Part shown: piece by piece, positions 45,004 through 57,110 of the stretch | Position numbering within the stretch: the first letter of the stretch is position 1 | How the letters are laid out: each line of letters begins with the position of its first letter | NCBI RefSeq assembly: GCF_023159225.1 | Contig: NC_063166.1 | Coordinates: 49,407,149-49,471,148 of the forward strand | Length of the DNA: 64,000 nt | Origin: Perognathus longimembris pacificus | Taxonomy: Eukaryota > Chordata > Mammalia > Rodentia > Heteromyidae | Reading direction: 5' to 3' | The notes under the pieces: generated by a model | The model's database searches: none | What the model was told of the DNA's origin: nothing | Seen by the model: the letters and a program-made list of their open reading frames with translations, nothing else | Made by a program: the position numbers and the translations under genes

Positions 45004-45069
45004 ATGGGAGTTTTAGACCCCAGACATAAACTTCTGGGTTTTCATGTCATGTCTAGCCACTGGTATCTA

Positions 45070-45560
45070 CATACCAACTAAAGAGAAGTGGTAAAAGGCA
45101 GACAAAAGAATTTTATTCCATGGCACATAAATCTATGGGAAGATAGCACTTTAGTTTATCTTCATCATCTTTAGAGTACAGACTAGGGCTATGTGTTTAA
45201 ATAAACAAAGAATTGGGAAAAGAGGGAGATAGGTATGGATAGTCTTGCACCCTTTCCCCATTCACAGGTGTGTTCTAGTGGTCAGATACAGTGGCAGATG
45301 GTCTGAGAGCCTATTGTTTTAGGATTATTCCAGTGAGGTGAGGTCTTGTTACAGTGAGAGTCTTTGACTTGTGGGGAGGGGTCCACGCCTTCCTAAATTA
45401 CAGCATGGCTGCCAAGTGATGGCAGGAGAGAATGTGTTAGGGCCAATGACACAAAAACATAATGAAGACTTGGATGCCAAGCTTTTAGCTTGCTTTCAGT
45501 TTTTGGGCCTAAGTAGAAAGTGCCCCTCAGCAAAATCAGTTTTTAAGCACCTGTTACAGT
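45070..45560 (+). repeat. Unclassified LTR-like repeat
   Basis: Shares scattered words in the same order with 30108-30625 ('acaaagaattgggaaaagag', 'ggcctaagtagaaagt', 'tttttaagca'). Followed by the promoter-like cluster at 45757. The family is not identified. Confidence 0.4.
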
Positions 45561-45756
45561 AGAAATGAAAGAAAAAATTAGTTAGGACCCAGGTGCCCTG
45601 GAGAACATTTTGGCCTAGCAAGTTAAAACCAGACACAAAAGAGACAATGTTGTCTCAAAACATCTTGCTTCTGCCCCCTCTGTAGCCCCTTCTAGTTTTC
45701 ATAACATTTTCATGATGCAGGGGAGAGGATTTGCAGAGACCCTATTAGGAATTAAC

Positions 45757-45853
45757 AACCAATCAGAATGTTGTAGGACCTGACGGATTAAAAAGTCTTC
45801 AGAACACCTACTATAATAAGGCAACCAATCAAAGCACAGCCCAGGGTATAAAA
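45757..45853 (+). promoter_or_regulatory. LTR-like promoter: two CCAAT boxes and a TATA box
   Basis: CCAAT at 45759 and 45825, both in the context AACCAATCA, and TATAAAA at 45847-45853. The spacing is that of a Pol II promoter, most likely the U3 of an old LTR. No gene follows. Confidence 0.5.
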
Positions 45854-46194
45854 GCTCCTTGACTCAGAGGCACTGGGAGACAAGAGAACAGATAACAGAC
45901 AGATCGAAGACATGGTAGACACATGAAGCAGCAGCTGCCTTCTGGCAATATACTTCTGGATACAGTTCTTCATACTCATCCTCTATTATTCTAGACTACA
46001 TTTGCCAAATTCCTAAAACCAGAGGAAGTGACAGTGGTAGGGCCAGGAGGGAGCTGCAGCACTGACAGGCTTCTGAGCTGCAAAACTAAGTAGAATTTGC
46101 ATGCTATAGGACTGCCATTCTAGCAGTTTCTATCAGCTACAGAGTTCATTCTGCTCTACCTAGCTTGAGCAACAGCATACAATTCCCTATCTGT

Positions 46195-46378
46195 AATAGT
46201 AGCATAGTGGTAGTAACACCAGTAGCGGCAGTAGTGATAGAAGAACAAAAGAAGCTGTTTATATCAGCAGCAGCAGTAGTGATGGTGGTGGCAGAAATGA
46301 CAATAGCACAAGCAGCAGTGGTCATAGTGATATAGCAAAAGCAGTGGTGGTGGAAAACCCACTAGCAATAATGGGAAC
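46195..46378. repeat. Imperfect (AGC/AGT/GGT)n tract
   Basis: About 180 bases of degenerate trinucleotides with short pure runs of CAG and GGT. All frames across it look alike, so it is repeat and not a gene. Confidence 0.75.
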
Positions 46379-48556
46379 TACTACCTGGTCTATATGTGTT
46401 GTACATCAGGCAATATGTGAACACTGAAACCCATATAATCCTCCAGTACCACCCTCAGGGTGAGAAATCAAAGCGTTCATAGGTAGCAACTTCCAACCAT
46501 CATACCCATTGGATTATGAAGCAGTCCCTCAGAAGTCTCAGATTGAAGACACTTGGAAAAGCATTATTCTTTTCTGAGCAAGGCTGGACAGCATTGGGAG
46601 CCTCTCCCCATGTGGCTGTTTTCTGTTCTGGCCTTGCTCCACTGTATTCAAACAGGCTGTCTTCCCCACCACCTCTTGGTGAATTTTCTACCTAAACAGA
46701 TCTGAGCTGGTTAGCAATCTCTGTATAGCTGATGACCTTCAGAGTCCTTCTGGGTCCACATGCTGGGCGGTGTGTGGAACAGAAGAGGCTCCCCCAGAAA
46801 AGGGAAAAGTCTCTTGTTTGCAACTCCTTCAACAGATCACCAGTCAAGGAGGTTTTGTAGTCTTCTTCCAAGTGTTCTGAGTGGGTTGGCATTCTGCAAG
46901 ACTCAAGATGGCAGGTCATCTGGTGCTGCCTGCTCAGCTTCCTTCAGCCTTGCAAGTGTGGTCTTGCTTGGCTAGAGTTGAAGAAGGAGCCCCAGCTTTG
47001 GTGCCCAAGGGTCTCTGTTGCTTTTTTTTCAGTCCTCTTCTCTAAGCATGCCCCTTTCTTTAGCAACCCGCAGTAAGCTTATGTGGATGGCTATCTGGGA
47101 GACACTGCTGAGCAAAATGACCATGTCCGTTGATTGAGTTTTGCAGAGTAAGAATTTAGACCTGGGCAGTCAGGTCTGAATCCTGCATGGAGCATGTACT
47201 AGCCAATGCCTTAACCTCAAAGCTAGTATTAGAACAGTGAAAGGGAAGTGAAGACTAGGCTTGGGGCAGAGTGCCTGCCATAGAGCAGTATGGGAGGTGC
47301 TCAGCTACTTCTGGCAAGGCAGGCCCTCACCTGTGCTATTCTGGAAGCCAAGACCCTGATAGACTATTTTTAAAAATCTAGAGGTTAAGGTTAGAGGGAC
47401 CACAGCTGGGACAGAAGAGCAAGCATCTTGGTGAGAGTCCAACAGTGGAGTCCCATTTCTGTATAAAAACACTGCCTGCCTCTGTGGCTGATTGCCACAT
47501 TGCAGTTGTGTGCTAGGACCAAGGCTCTAGCTTGAGATTTGCTCTGTTCGGAGAAGAGGTCTTCCTATCTGAACCCAGTTCATCGTCATTCTAAACCAAG
47601 CAAACACACACGAGCACTAATCTAAGGTTATACTCGATACCTCTAACACTCTCTGGGCTGAATACAATGGAAAATTACTTAATGTGCCAAGAACCAGGAA
47701 GACAAGTTGGAAACAGTAGATGAAGATTTTTAAAATATTATTGTAACTATACTTAATGGGATAAAGGAAAACATGCTCATAATAAACAAAATACAGAAAT
47801 CTTAGTATACAGAAGGGGAAACTATGAGTAATAGAAATTTTTAGCAATAATACAATACAATGCCTGGAATAAAGTACTTGATGTAAGAGCAGGGACTCAC
47901 AAAATAGGTTGATACTAAATCAAATATAAACACAAAATAAAAGGCATTTAATTTTATTAGGACAGAAAGTAGACACAAAAAGACATTATTCATGCATCAT
48001 TGATTATGAAGGAGCATCTTTTCTTTTAATTGGTACCGCAGACATTTTAGAAGGGTTTCATGTGCTCTCATTCCAAGTATGAACCTGGCAGGCAATGTCA
48101 CTTTAGCTTTGCAAAGAATTCTCTAGATTCCTCTTCCCTTGGGTGTGGTGTAGAGGCCCCTTGGCTAGGTCCCAGGGGACCTATTCTAAGGAAGTAGTAG
48201 GTGGGCCATTTTAAACCTCCATTTGTAGGAACTCCTTTTCCTAAGCACAGGGATGAGCCCAAATGCCCCTCCAGGGTCTGTATCTCCTGCGCTCAAAATG
48301 CCCCCACCTGGGGAGGTGATGCCCACAGCAAAGTGCTGCCCCCTCGTGGCTGATATGGGCAAGGACATGTGAAGTGAAGATTCACCATGTTCTTTCTCCA
48401 GGCCCTGAAAATAGAGATCCAGTCCTGAGCCAGGTTTGGGATAGATGCACTCTAATTAGTCTTTGCTATAATACTAGAAAAACAATAACTAAAGTTTAAA
48501 ACAATGTATTTGAGTGGCAATATTTATGTTTTGACTGAACCTGCTTTATAAAGTAG
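46379..48556. other. Intergenic, no gene seen
   Basis: Unique sequence. A CTCF-like motif at 48336 is listed separately. Confidence 0.5.
48336..48349 (-). promoter_or_regulatory. CTCF-like motif, minus orientation
   Basis: Reverse complement CCACGAGGGGGCAG, which matches the common CTCF core CCACNAGGGGGCAG at every fixed position. It lies in otherwise unique sequence. Confidence 0.6.
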
Positions 48557-48740
48557 GTTGAAAGCCTGACAAGGTTTATAATCTCAACACTCTGGAAACT
48601 GAAGCAGGAGAATTGCTAGGCTACAAAGTGAATTCAGTGTTAATCTGGGTTACAAAGTGAATTCAAGGCCAGCACAGGGAGCTAGTGGCTAATCTGTGCC
48701 AAGTTGTTAGACCTAGTCTCTAAAAACCAAACCAAACAAA
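48557..48740 (+). mobile_element. B1-like SINE with internal duplication
   Basis: 'gtttataatctcaacactct', 'gaagcaggagaattgctagg' and 'attcaaggccagcacaggga'. 'ctacaaagtgaattca' and 'ttacaaagtgaattca' are a 40-bp-spaced internal repeat. Confidence 0.65.
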
Positions 48741-49384
48741 AGATGAGAAAGTGCCTCTCCTGAGCCCAGAATCCTCAATGCTCACCCAGGTTCTAAGAAT
48801 AAAACCACACTAATTCCTCACCTTGATGTGCACTTATGTCTTTAGCTACTTGAATCCTCGGTATATTTATTTCAGGTTTAACTAATCCAAAACATTTTGC
48901 CACAGGGCCTTTGTGTAAGTGGCTTCCTACACCTTACACTCTTTGGGGCTCATATGCAGGTGTTACTCCCAATGGCTATGTCTCATCTGTCAATTCCTAA
49001 TAATTTACAAGAATCTGTGTAAGTAAAACCTTTTTCTAACTCTCAGATTGGGCCAGGCCACTTTCAAATTGTGTTATTAGGATGGCTCAGCATTATATAG
49101 CTGGCTGTGTGGATGGATATGTGTTTAGTGACATTCTTCCTGGATCTATAACAGCAGAAAGCTCATCTGCTGTACATTTCTCTGTCCCTGAGAATGAGCA
49201 CAGAATGGACAAGTCTGTGCTTGGAGGGAACAAACTACTAGCTTTTAATCCTCTCATTATTTTCCTAATTTCTCTTTTCTTCTTGCAAGTCATTTCTAGG
49301 AAGAAGGTAATGATCCTGGAGATTTATAATGAGGATGAAATGAGTCTTGTTCAGCTAAATTATCTTGTAATTCTGTGCATGTGG

Positions 49385-49388
<4 letters not shown>
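48741..49388. other. Intergenic, no gene seen
   Basis: Unique AT-rich sequence. Confidence 0.5.
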
Positions 49389-49429
<41 letters not shown>

Positions 49430-49532
49430 TCGGTTGTGGGGCTTGAGCTAGGGCCTGGGCTCTGTCCCTGAGCTCTTTCTGCTCAAGGCTAGTGCTCTAC
49501 CACTTGAGCCACAGTACCACCAGCACCTGACT
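49389..49532 (-). mobile_element. Geo-type SINE right half with (GT)n tail
   Basis: GT run 49389-49426 abuts 'cggttgtggggcttgagcta' and 'gctctaccacttgagccaca'. The left half of the SINE is missing. Confidence 0.82.
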
Positions 49533-50140
49533 TCACCTTGTAATTTTGAGTAAGATGACCTGTTATCAAATAGATTTAATACTTTTTAAAATTTGCCTTT
49601 AAATTTGTGCTCTAAGGTTGGAACTTTGAATATGTTTCCATATGGAAGCACTTTAAGAATAGCATTGCTATGTCTAAGTGGGAGGGGCCTAGGTATCATC
49701 ACTGCCCAGTTGTGTGGTTTTGGGTGACAAGCTTCCATGCATTGCTCTTCAGTCTTTAACTGAGACCAAGAAGGATCACAGTGCCTTTCTAGACACAATG
49801 AATAAGGCATGTGGAATAAATGAGTGGATTTGTAAATGCAACATGCAATTTGAAAGGGTCAAATTCTGAAGTGTTTACTAGTTTTAAATCATGCTTTCGC
49901 ACCACTCCCAACTGTGAACAGAAAAGTACTCATTGATATCTGGCCTTTGTTAGTTTCTGTGGAAACCAGTTGGGAATTAGACGTGCATAGAAAAGAGCAA
50001 ATATCTGATCTGCTGAACAGCTTATTGACTCTAAGACAAGTACTTTGACATCTCTATGACTTGACCTTCATATAGTCCTTCTAGAACTATTTTCTTAGGC
50101 AATGCAATGCCAACAGTACCTGTTATGTATGTGTACACCT
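49533..50140. other. Intergenic, no gene seen
   Basis: Nothing recognised. Confidence 0.5.
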
Positions 50141-50309
50141 GCCTGTCCTGGGGCTTGAATTCTGGGCTCTGTCTCTTAGCATTTTGGCTAAAGACTGGTG
50201 CTCTATTACTTGAGCCACAGTGACTTTTTTGCTCATTAACTGGAGATAAGAATGTCACATAATTTCCTGCTCAGGCTGGCCTTAAGCCCTGATCCTCAGA
50301 TCTCAGTAT
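50141..50309 (-). mobile_element. Geo-type SINE, antisense, truncated at its 5' end
   Basis: 'cctgtcctggggcttgaatt', 'attacttgagccacagtgac', 'taactggagataagaatgtc' and 'ctgatcctcagatctcag'. Confidence 0.82.
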
Positions 50310-51724
50310 AATAGACAACCTTACTAATTATTCCAACAATCCATGTAGTTGACACAGAAAACACATAAAAAGATTGAGAGAAGATGAAATCAGGACCTGA
50401 AAACTGAAAACTTGATGACACTTCTGAATAAGGAAACAAAATAACATGAAGAAACAAGCAACCGCACTGCTCAGAATCCCAGTGCAGATTAAGTTGGAGG
50501 TGGTAAGGGGTGATTAGGAAGAAAATAAAGAAACTCCTAAAGTCTGAAATTCTGATTCTTATGGGAAAACAAAACATAGCTCTGGGTGGGCATGGAGCTG
50601 ATGAAATCCAGAAGGTCTCTGATTCCTGATAACTCTCAGGCACTGCTGAAGTGCCATAAATTCTGGTGAGGAGGTCCTGAGAAAGTGCGTTGAGACCATA
50701 GTGGGTAGCATGTTGTCCTTTTGGAAAATCACAGCAGGAGCAGATGCTAGAGAAAGGCTGCTTTTGTAGGAAACCCACTGAAAGTGGGCTGTGAGAGACT
50801 ACCATCTCTTGTTCATTATCACTGGAGAAGGGGGGACAGCTTCACCAAACAATCACCCCTCTAGCTGCTGGTGAGGTTTGCTGATAAATCCCAAAACCCA
50901 TGGAAAGCTTCATGAGGCTTCCTGCCTAGTGAAGAAATTCTGGCTGTGAAATCTCACACTGCACTGACTGAGAAGTAGAGATGAAATATGAGGTATTGTG
51001 GTAGTCAGGCTTACTGTATGTCTAGTGGATTTTCTTCCAAAATGAAAAGTTGTTGCTTCTAAACTTTTCAAAACATTTCTTCAGCCTCTGTCTTTAGCAT
51101 ATGCGTGGCCATGAGTCCATGTTTGTGTGGAGTATGTTGCATTAGAACTAATTGTGCATGTTTCTTCTTCTTTGTAATGATCACCACCATTACTTTAAGA
51201 ATTTGACAATGTAATTTCTGGACTTTCCCAGGAGAGTGGAGAAGGGAATGAAGAACTCAGGGAAATTAGCTCTTCTCAGTAGACAAGTAAGCCTAGTGCT
51301 TTTGAAATTTTAGTGAACTTCTTGCAAGCCTGTGTTTTATGTTTAGATGGCATACATTGTGACACAAATATTAGAGGGGATAACTAGATAGCTGGCAGAG
51401 CATTTGTCCTCTGTAGTGCAGTGGCAGAATTTTGACTTTATTGTGACCATAGTTGCTCTTAAAAATGTTTTCTCCTTTACAAGAGCCTTGGGGAAAAAAT
51501 CTCCAGCAAATAACTCTTCAGATGTTTTCTTTGTAGCCAGTAGCTTGATTACAATGCTGCACTCACTCAACAAAATGGTGACAAATACTTAAGTTTATCA
51601 CAAGTTTGGGTTTGAGGAAGCCTCAAACTTAACCATCAAACTTGATCTTCAAATGAACTGCTTGTAAATTTCATAGGGCTCAGCAAGGAAGCATGAACTC
51701 TCAGCTAACCTCTTTGAGTTCCCC
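50310..51724. other. Intergenic; 169-codon frame not supported
   Basis: An open frame on the minus strand (50296-50805) runs into the SINE end and has no domain I recognise. I see no gene. Confidence 0.45.
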
Positions 51725-51885
51725 TAAAGGAACTCACAAAATTCAATGTATATGTGTGAAAATAGAACTAGGAAGATTGTGGGGAAGGTGGAGTTGAGAG
51801 AGTTGGAGGAGAATGATGAAAGGGGTGACACTGATCACAATTTTTCTTCCAAATATCAAATATAAAAGAAAGCTCATTGTCAAGA
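51725..51885 (+). mobile_element. L1-like 3' end, sense
   Basis: 'aatagaactaggaagattgt', a G-rich purine stretch near 51778-51815 and 'aaaggggtgacactgatcac'. Matches the antisense copy at 57111 in reverse. Confidence 0.5.
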
Positions 51886-52424
51886 TCTTATTGGTATTTT
51901 CAGTAGTTCCTAAATTGCCTGTAAGGAGCTCTGATTTTGTTGTATAGAGTTTGGTATGTGTATCCATCATTAGATTCAGATTATCTCTATACTGTGTGTT
52001 GTAAAGCCAAATTACTTTGGTCCTCGTGTGCCCAAGGGGTCCTCAGCTATGAGACCTTCCATCTACCCTTCAGAGCACCCATTCTTCATCACAGGAAGAA
52101 TGCGCAGAACTTCAGCGAGGCATATGCACTTAATGTCAGGCAGTTGGAGGCTTCAAAAATGGCAGTTAGAGGCTCTAGATCTTTCTCTCTGTGTTTCTGC
52201 TTGATTCTCCAACAATGAAGCTTGGCTGAGAGTATCTCATGATTGGGCAAATTACTTCTGTACATGCCAGCATGGTACTCAGCTGGTGTGTTGAATTAGA
52301 GTTGGTCTGTGACCAAGGGACCGGAGATAAGCTATTTAAGAGCTTTGAGTTGCTATTCTGAGACTCGATCTTTAAACTCCTAGACAATGTGCCCCATGAT
52401 TAGAACACTTACAGTTTCTTTTAC
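51886..52424. other. Intergenic, no gene seen
   Basis: Nothing recognised. Confidence 0.5.
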
Positions 52425-52535
52425 AATTTTTTTTCAAATTATCTTTAGGTAGTTGTATGAAGGAACTTCAATTCAACATATTAGTTTCTGAGTACAATGC
52501 ATCTTGATTAATGGCCTCCAGGCAATTTGAATATA
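52425..52535 (-). mobile_element. L1-like 3' end, antisense, short
   Basis: 'aattatctttaggtagttgt', 'aacttcaattcaacatatta' and 'acaatgcatcttgattaatg'. In reverse complement this is the 39795 family. Confidence 0.5.
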
Positions 52536-52849
52536 TTAGCTATTGATAACCTGCTTTGGCCTCTGTCTGCACTCTTGTGCTTTGAAGAGCCATCCCATTT
52601 TCTAGAATTTGACTTTAGCAGTGCTATGATGTACCTCTGAGCAACCTCTACTTATGGATCTCAGATTGGAGTTGTTTAAGTGAAATCAATTTAATTATAA
52701 CACTACCACTGTAAATTCAATTGTCAGGTAATTGATTATCCATGTTTTGATAGACTGAATTTGAGAAATACAGAAGAAAGGAATACATTTAATAAAATGT
52801 GACAATGAAGCTTTCCATTGACATTTGGCTAGTGGAGTTTTAACTGTAT
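52536..52849. other. Intergenic, no gene seen
   Basis: Nothing recognised. Confidence 0.5.
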
Positions 52850-53035
52850 GGTAAGCAGCAGAGGTAGAGGCAGAAGGATTATGAGTTGAGGCTAGAATAG
52901 ATAACAAGACCTATGAACTACACAGCAAGACTCTGCCTTAAAAAGCCAAGAACAGTAGCTGTAGATTAGTGTTAGAGCCCTTGCCCAGCACGTGCAAGGC
53001 TCTCGGTTCAATTTCCAGCTTCTCCAAACATAAAA
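52850..53035 (+). mobile_element. B1-ID dimer SINE, diverged
   Basis: B1-like left half ('cagcaagactctgccttaaa') followed by an ID-like right half ('gcccagcacgtgcaaggctc', 'tcggttcaatttccagct'). Confidence 0.65.
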
Positions 53036-53898
53036 TCACAATAGACAGTTAAGGAAATTGAGGGAAGGAACTGAGCTCACTGCAACAAGGTTTCCACAGC
53101 CATTTTGTTTTTTATCAAATGAACTCAGAGGAACAGCTATGGTTAAAGCTTGACTGGGAGATCCTGGCATAGCCATTCCACAGCTGCTTATGGCTCTTTA
53201 TGTTTCTTTGTTGGGCCAACATTTCTTCAGATTTCAGATAAATGCTGAATACTTGTACTTCACAGTCAAGACAGATGCAGAGGCTTTCTGTACAGATATT
53301 TGACTTGTCTATTTTCTTCTGTCCTTTTCCATGATTGTGCCGCCTGTGTCTTCTTGATTTATAAACAAAACCCAGAACAATAAAAGCCTTGTGGTTTATT
53401 TAGAAATAATACAGAAAAGATTGCTTTTATTTTCAGATGAGGAAAATCAATTTTGTATGGCTTATGTTAATCTAAGGAAAATGTGAATCTGTTTGTTTTT
53501 TGGTTTTGAGGTTTTTCTGTTGTTTTTTTTAAGAATCAAGAACCTGGAGACAGTTATCCCAACTAGACACAATCTAGGGGAGGGAGGATGATGGGGATTT
53601 GTGGAGGCTTGCAAAGATCAAGAGGAGGTCACAGCTGTTTAATGGGTCAGAAAAGACTGAGGCCTTCGGTCAGGATGTCATGGGGAAGCAAGAGCTTCTC
53701 TTGGGTGCTCAATGGTAAGTTGAGTATACATAGAATGGAGATTTTTCAGCAGGTTTAAAAGGGAGTGTACTGTGTCCCCATCCTCAGAGTGTGAGTGTAC
53801 AAAATTAAGGGGATGCCACATCCTCTTCTTCCTCCTCCTCTTTCTTTTTCTTCTTCTCTTCTTCTCCTCTCCTCCATTATTATTTATTTACTTTTTAT
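53036..53898. other. Intergenic, pyrimidine-rich at the end
   Basis: 53819-53876 is a CTT/CTC tract. Otherwise nothing is seen. Confidence 0.5.
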
Positions 53899-54132
53899 TG
53901 GTGCTGATACTAGGCCTTGAAATCTGGATCTGGCCATTCTCCTTTAGCTTTTTTTTTCTTCTTTTGCTCAAGACTAGGGCTTTACCACTTGAACCACAGT
54001 TCCACATCCAGCTTTTTGGTGGTTAATTGGAGATCTCCCAGACTTTCCTGCCTAGGTTGGCTTTGAAGCACAATCCTGAGATCTCAGTTTCCTGAGTCTC
54101 TAAGATTACAGGTGTGACACATAGGTGCTGGG
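53899..54132 (-). mobile_element. Geo-type SINE, antisense, full length
   Basis: 'tttaccacttgaaccacagt', 'tttttggtggttaattggag', 'gactttcctgcctaggttgg' and 'ctaagattacaggtgtgaca'. Confidence 0.85.
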
Positions 54133-54651
54133 CTCTTTCTTATTTTAGTGACTAAAGCCATTTCCCTCACCACTAGAAGTAAGCACTTTCCATAATACTG
54201 AGCTAAATCTATATGGCAGCCATGTCTTACTAGCTTCTGGTTAAATTTCTTCTGGACCAGGGCAGGCGTTGAAAAGTGGTTGGGTGGGGGGAAGCTGTCA
54301 TATATGTATTTCTTAAAATGTTTATCTTGTGGGAATGAAATGGCAGAGTTAGATAAAACTTTGTTTGTGTGATGTGAGTGGGAGAGGCAGACAGCTGGCT
54401 TGGAGGGAGGCATGCCAACTTCAATTATCCTCAGAGCACCACTGCCTGGCTTGAGAAGTTTTCATCTCCTCATTGCACGCTTCAGCATTTTCCTTCAGGG
54501 CACAGAACAAAATGAAAGATTCTTCTGAATTCAGATGTATGCTGGGTTAACTTTTTAGGATTTTCCCAAGTGTGAGAGTTTGTAAGGGAAGCAATTTAAT
54601 TATAGATGTATCACTCTGTGGATTTCAAATGCACACATTTAACTTTCAAGA
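54133..54651. other. Intergenic, no gene seen
   Basis: Nothing recognised. Confidence 0.5.
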
Positions 54652-54882
54652 AGAGAAGCTTAGGGCTGGGGATATGGCCTAGTGGCAAGAGTGCCTGCCT
54701 CGGATACACGAGGCCCTAGGTTCGATTCCCCAGCACCACATATACAGAAAATGGCCAGAAGCGGTGCTGTGGCTCAAGTGGCAGAGTGCTAGCCTTGAGC
54801 GGGAAGAAGCCAGGGACAGTGCTCAGGCCCTGAGTCCAAGGCCCAGGACTGGCCAAAAAAAAAAAAAAAAGAGAGAAGCTTA
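54652..54882 (+). mobile_element. Young ID-like SINE, sense
   Basis: Full length with exact B box GGTTCGATTCC and pure A tail. AGAGAAGCTTA is duplicated at 54652-54662 and 54872-54882. Confidence 0.95.
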
Positions 54883-55034
54883 ACATCTAGTCCCAAGCCA
54901 CGAGGAAGGGCTGAATCAAAACTTTGTATCGAATCAAATTTACTAGGAAGGAGCTCTACCACTTGGGCCATGCCCCAAGTTCAGTTTCTTTGTTTTCTGT
55001 TTGTCCTTGCAACTCTTTAAATATTTCATCTTTA

Positions 55035-55235
55035 TTGCGAGTAATCCTAGCTTCTCCACTGACTGAGATCTGAGTATCTCAGTTCCAATCCATCCCAGAC
55101 AAAAAAATCCATGAGATTCTTATCTCCTCTCAACTAGCATAATATTAGCAGTGAAGCTGTGGTTCAAGTGGTAGCACACTAGCCTTGAATGAAAAAGTTA
55201 AGTGACCAAATCCAGGTCCTAAGTTCAAGCCCCAG

Positions 55236-55297
<62 letters not shown>
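55035..55297 (+). mobile_element. Geo-type SINE whose tail became (ACAG)n(CA)n
   Basis: 'gagtaatcctagcttctcca', 'gattcttatctcctctcaac', 'gtagcacactagccttgaat' and 'gttcaagccccaggacag', the last running straight into ACAG units (55236-55270) and then CA units (to 55297). Confidence 0.85.
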
Positions 55298-55300
<3 letters not shown>

Positions 55301-55902
55301 TTAACTTTGGCTTACCTTCCTGAGTGTATTCCAGGACATGCCCTCTGTAAACATGGAAGACTATGAAAGCATTGTGTTGGAAGAAAAGGTCTTGGAACAG
55401 GAGCATATACTAGAAGGTGGTAAAAGTCAATTAGCCTTCTGCTTCCAGACCTGACTTGTATTTTCAATCATGAAGCCATTTATTTCAACCATCATTCTGT
55501 TAGCATCACTACTGTCTTGTGAGATATCTGAGTGAGAACCCATTTAGAGTTAAGAAACCTGCAGACCAGAGTAGTGAAAGCCTTACTGGAAGAATCAACC
55601 ATTTGTGTCACATCATGATGTTGAAAGGTGTTCTGAATTCAGTCGCCGAGAGGTTAGCAATGTCCCAGATGCCTAATGGAATCAAGCAGTAAAAACAGGT
55701 AAGCAAAATGGACCGAGGAAGTAAAGCAATAGGGATTGGTGGACTATGGCCAACTGGGGAGTTGTTCCACATACAAGAGAAACTGCTTTCAGCCCCATCT
55801 AATTATGATCTTGAAGCAATTTGGGCCCCCTTTTGTTACGTCTCCCAGTTTCATATAAAAATTCTTGTGTAATGATAAATGATTTATCACTCATTTATGA
55901 AG
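55298..55902. other. Intergenic, no gene seen
   Basis: Nothing recognised. Confidence 0.5.
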
Positions 55903-56130
55903 TCTGCAGGCATCAGTAGCTCATGCCCATAATTCTGGCTATTTAGGTTGCTGAGATCTGAGGTTGGCAATTTAAAGCCATCCCAGGCAGGAAAGTCTAT
56001 GAGACTGTTATCTCCAGTTAGCCACCAAAAAGCTAGAAATGGAAGTGTGGCTCAAATGGTAAGAGAAGCAACCCAGAGCAAAAAGTCTAAAGGATCGCAC
56101 CTGATTTAAGCCTTAGTATCAACACAAAAG
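55903..56130 (+). mobile_element. Geo-type SINE, sense, full length
   Basis: 'catcagtagctcatgcccat', 'tgagatctgaggttggcaat', 'gttatctccagttagccacc' and a diverged tail. Confidence 0.85.
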
Positions 56131-56346
56131 GAAACACAAAATCAATCTTTAGAGGCAATCTATTTATGTTTCCATCAGGTGTCCTGGTAGAGTCAGGGAT
56201 GGTAGTTGGGTCTGGGGCCCAGGTAACATTTGGTGCTGGCCTGTGTGCTGGGTTCTCAGTAGCTCGTTTGCCCCACGTGTTCTGAATGTGAGCTCTGTAG
56301 TGCCTGCGTGATAGTGCTGAAGTGGCTCTTCAGTCAAATGTCAGCC

Positions 56347-56585
56347 AAGAGAGACTGAAAGGGCTGGGGATATAGCCTAGTGGCAAGAGTGCCTGCCTCG
56401 GATACACGAGGCCCTAGGTTCGATTCCCCAGCACCACATATACGGAAAATGGCCAGAAGCGGCGCTGTGGCTCAAGTGGCGGAGTGCTAGCCTTGAGCGG
56501 GAAGAAGCCAGGGACAGTGCTCAGGCCCTGAGTCCAAGGCCCAGGACTGGCCAAAAAAAAAAAAAAAAAAAGAGAGAGACTGAAA
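56347..56585 (+). mobile_element. Young ID-like SINE, sense
   Basis: Full length with intact A and B boxes and 19-base A tail. AGAGAGACTGAAA flanks it at 56348-56360 and 56573-56585. Confidence 0.95.
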
Positions 56586-57110
56586 AATGATGTTAATGAA
56601 TTACATTAGCTCACAAGGCAAAAGCATGGAATTCTTTGTCCCTGAAGGCCGTCCTCCTACTCAGTTCCCTCCAGAGACCCACATAAAGCCTCTGTAAGTT
56701 CATTTTTAGAGGTTATGGCCAAGTTTCAATTAATATCTAATCTCTGCTTTTCTCAGCCAGTCTGCTTTGTGTCACATTATTTCTGTAAAGACAGGATGAC
56801 AATGAGAAGCTTTAATCTTATCTGCAGCTGTCATCTGTCAGTGCTTTATCCAGTGTCTCCACTGTTGACTAGAGTCCAAAGTTGGGGGTGGGGTCTCCCC
56901 AGACCCTGAATGTCCATCATTCCTTATGACCAGGGTCCATCCATCTGCTTTCTCAGAGAAAAGGTATTTTGTATTATTTAATTAAACTTCTTTGAACCCA
57001 TAGTTAGGTATTTTGCTTTCAGTCTTAATCATCTACACATATTGCTTCAGGGATGATTCAATACCTCTGTATATGTATTGTTTTTACCCTTAGAAATACT
57101 TTTCTTTTTC
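56586..57110. other. Intergenic, no gene seen
   Basis: Nothing recognised. Confidence 0.5.

Noticed and set aside
46195..46378. Possible CRISPR-like or coding triplet array
   Set aside because: The units are irregular trinucleotides without spacers or constant repeats, in a mammalian genome.
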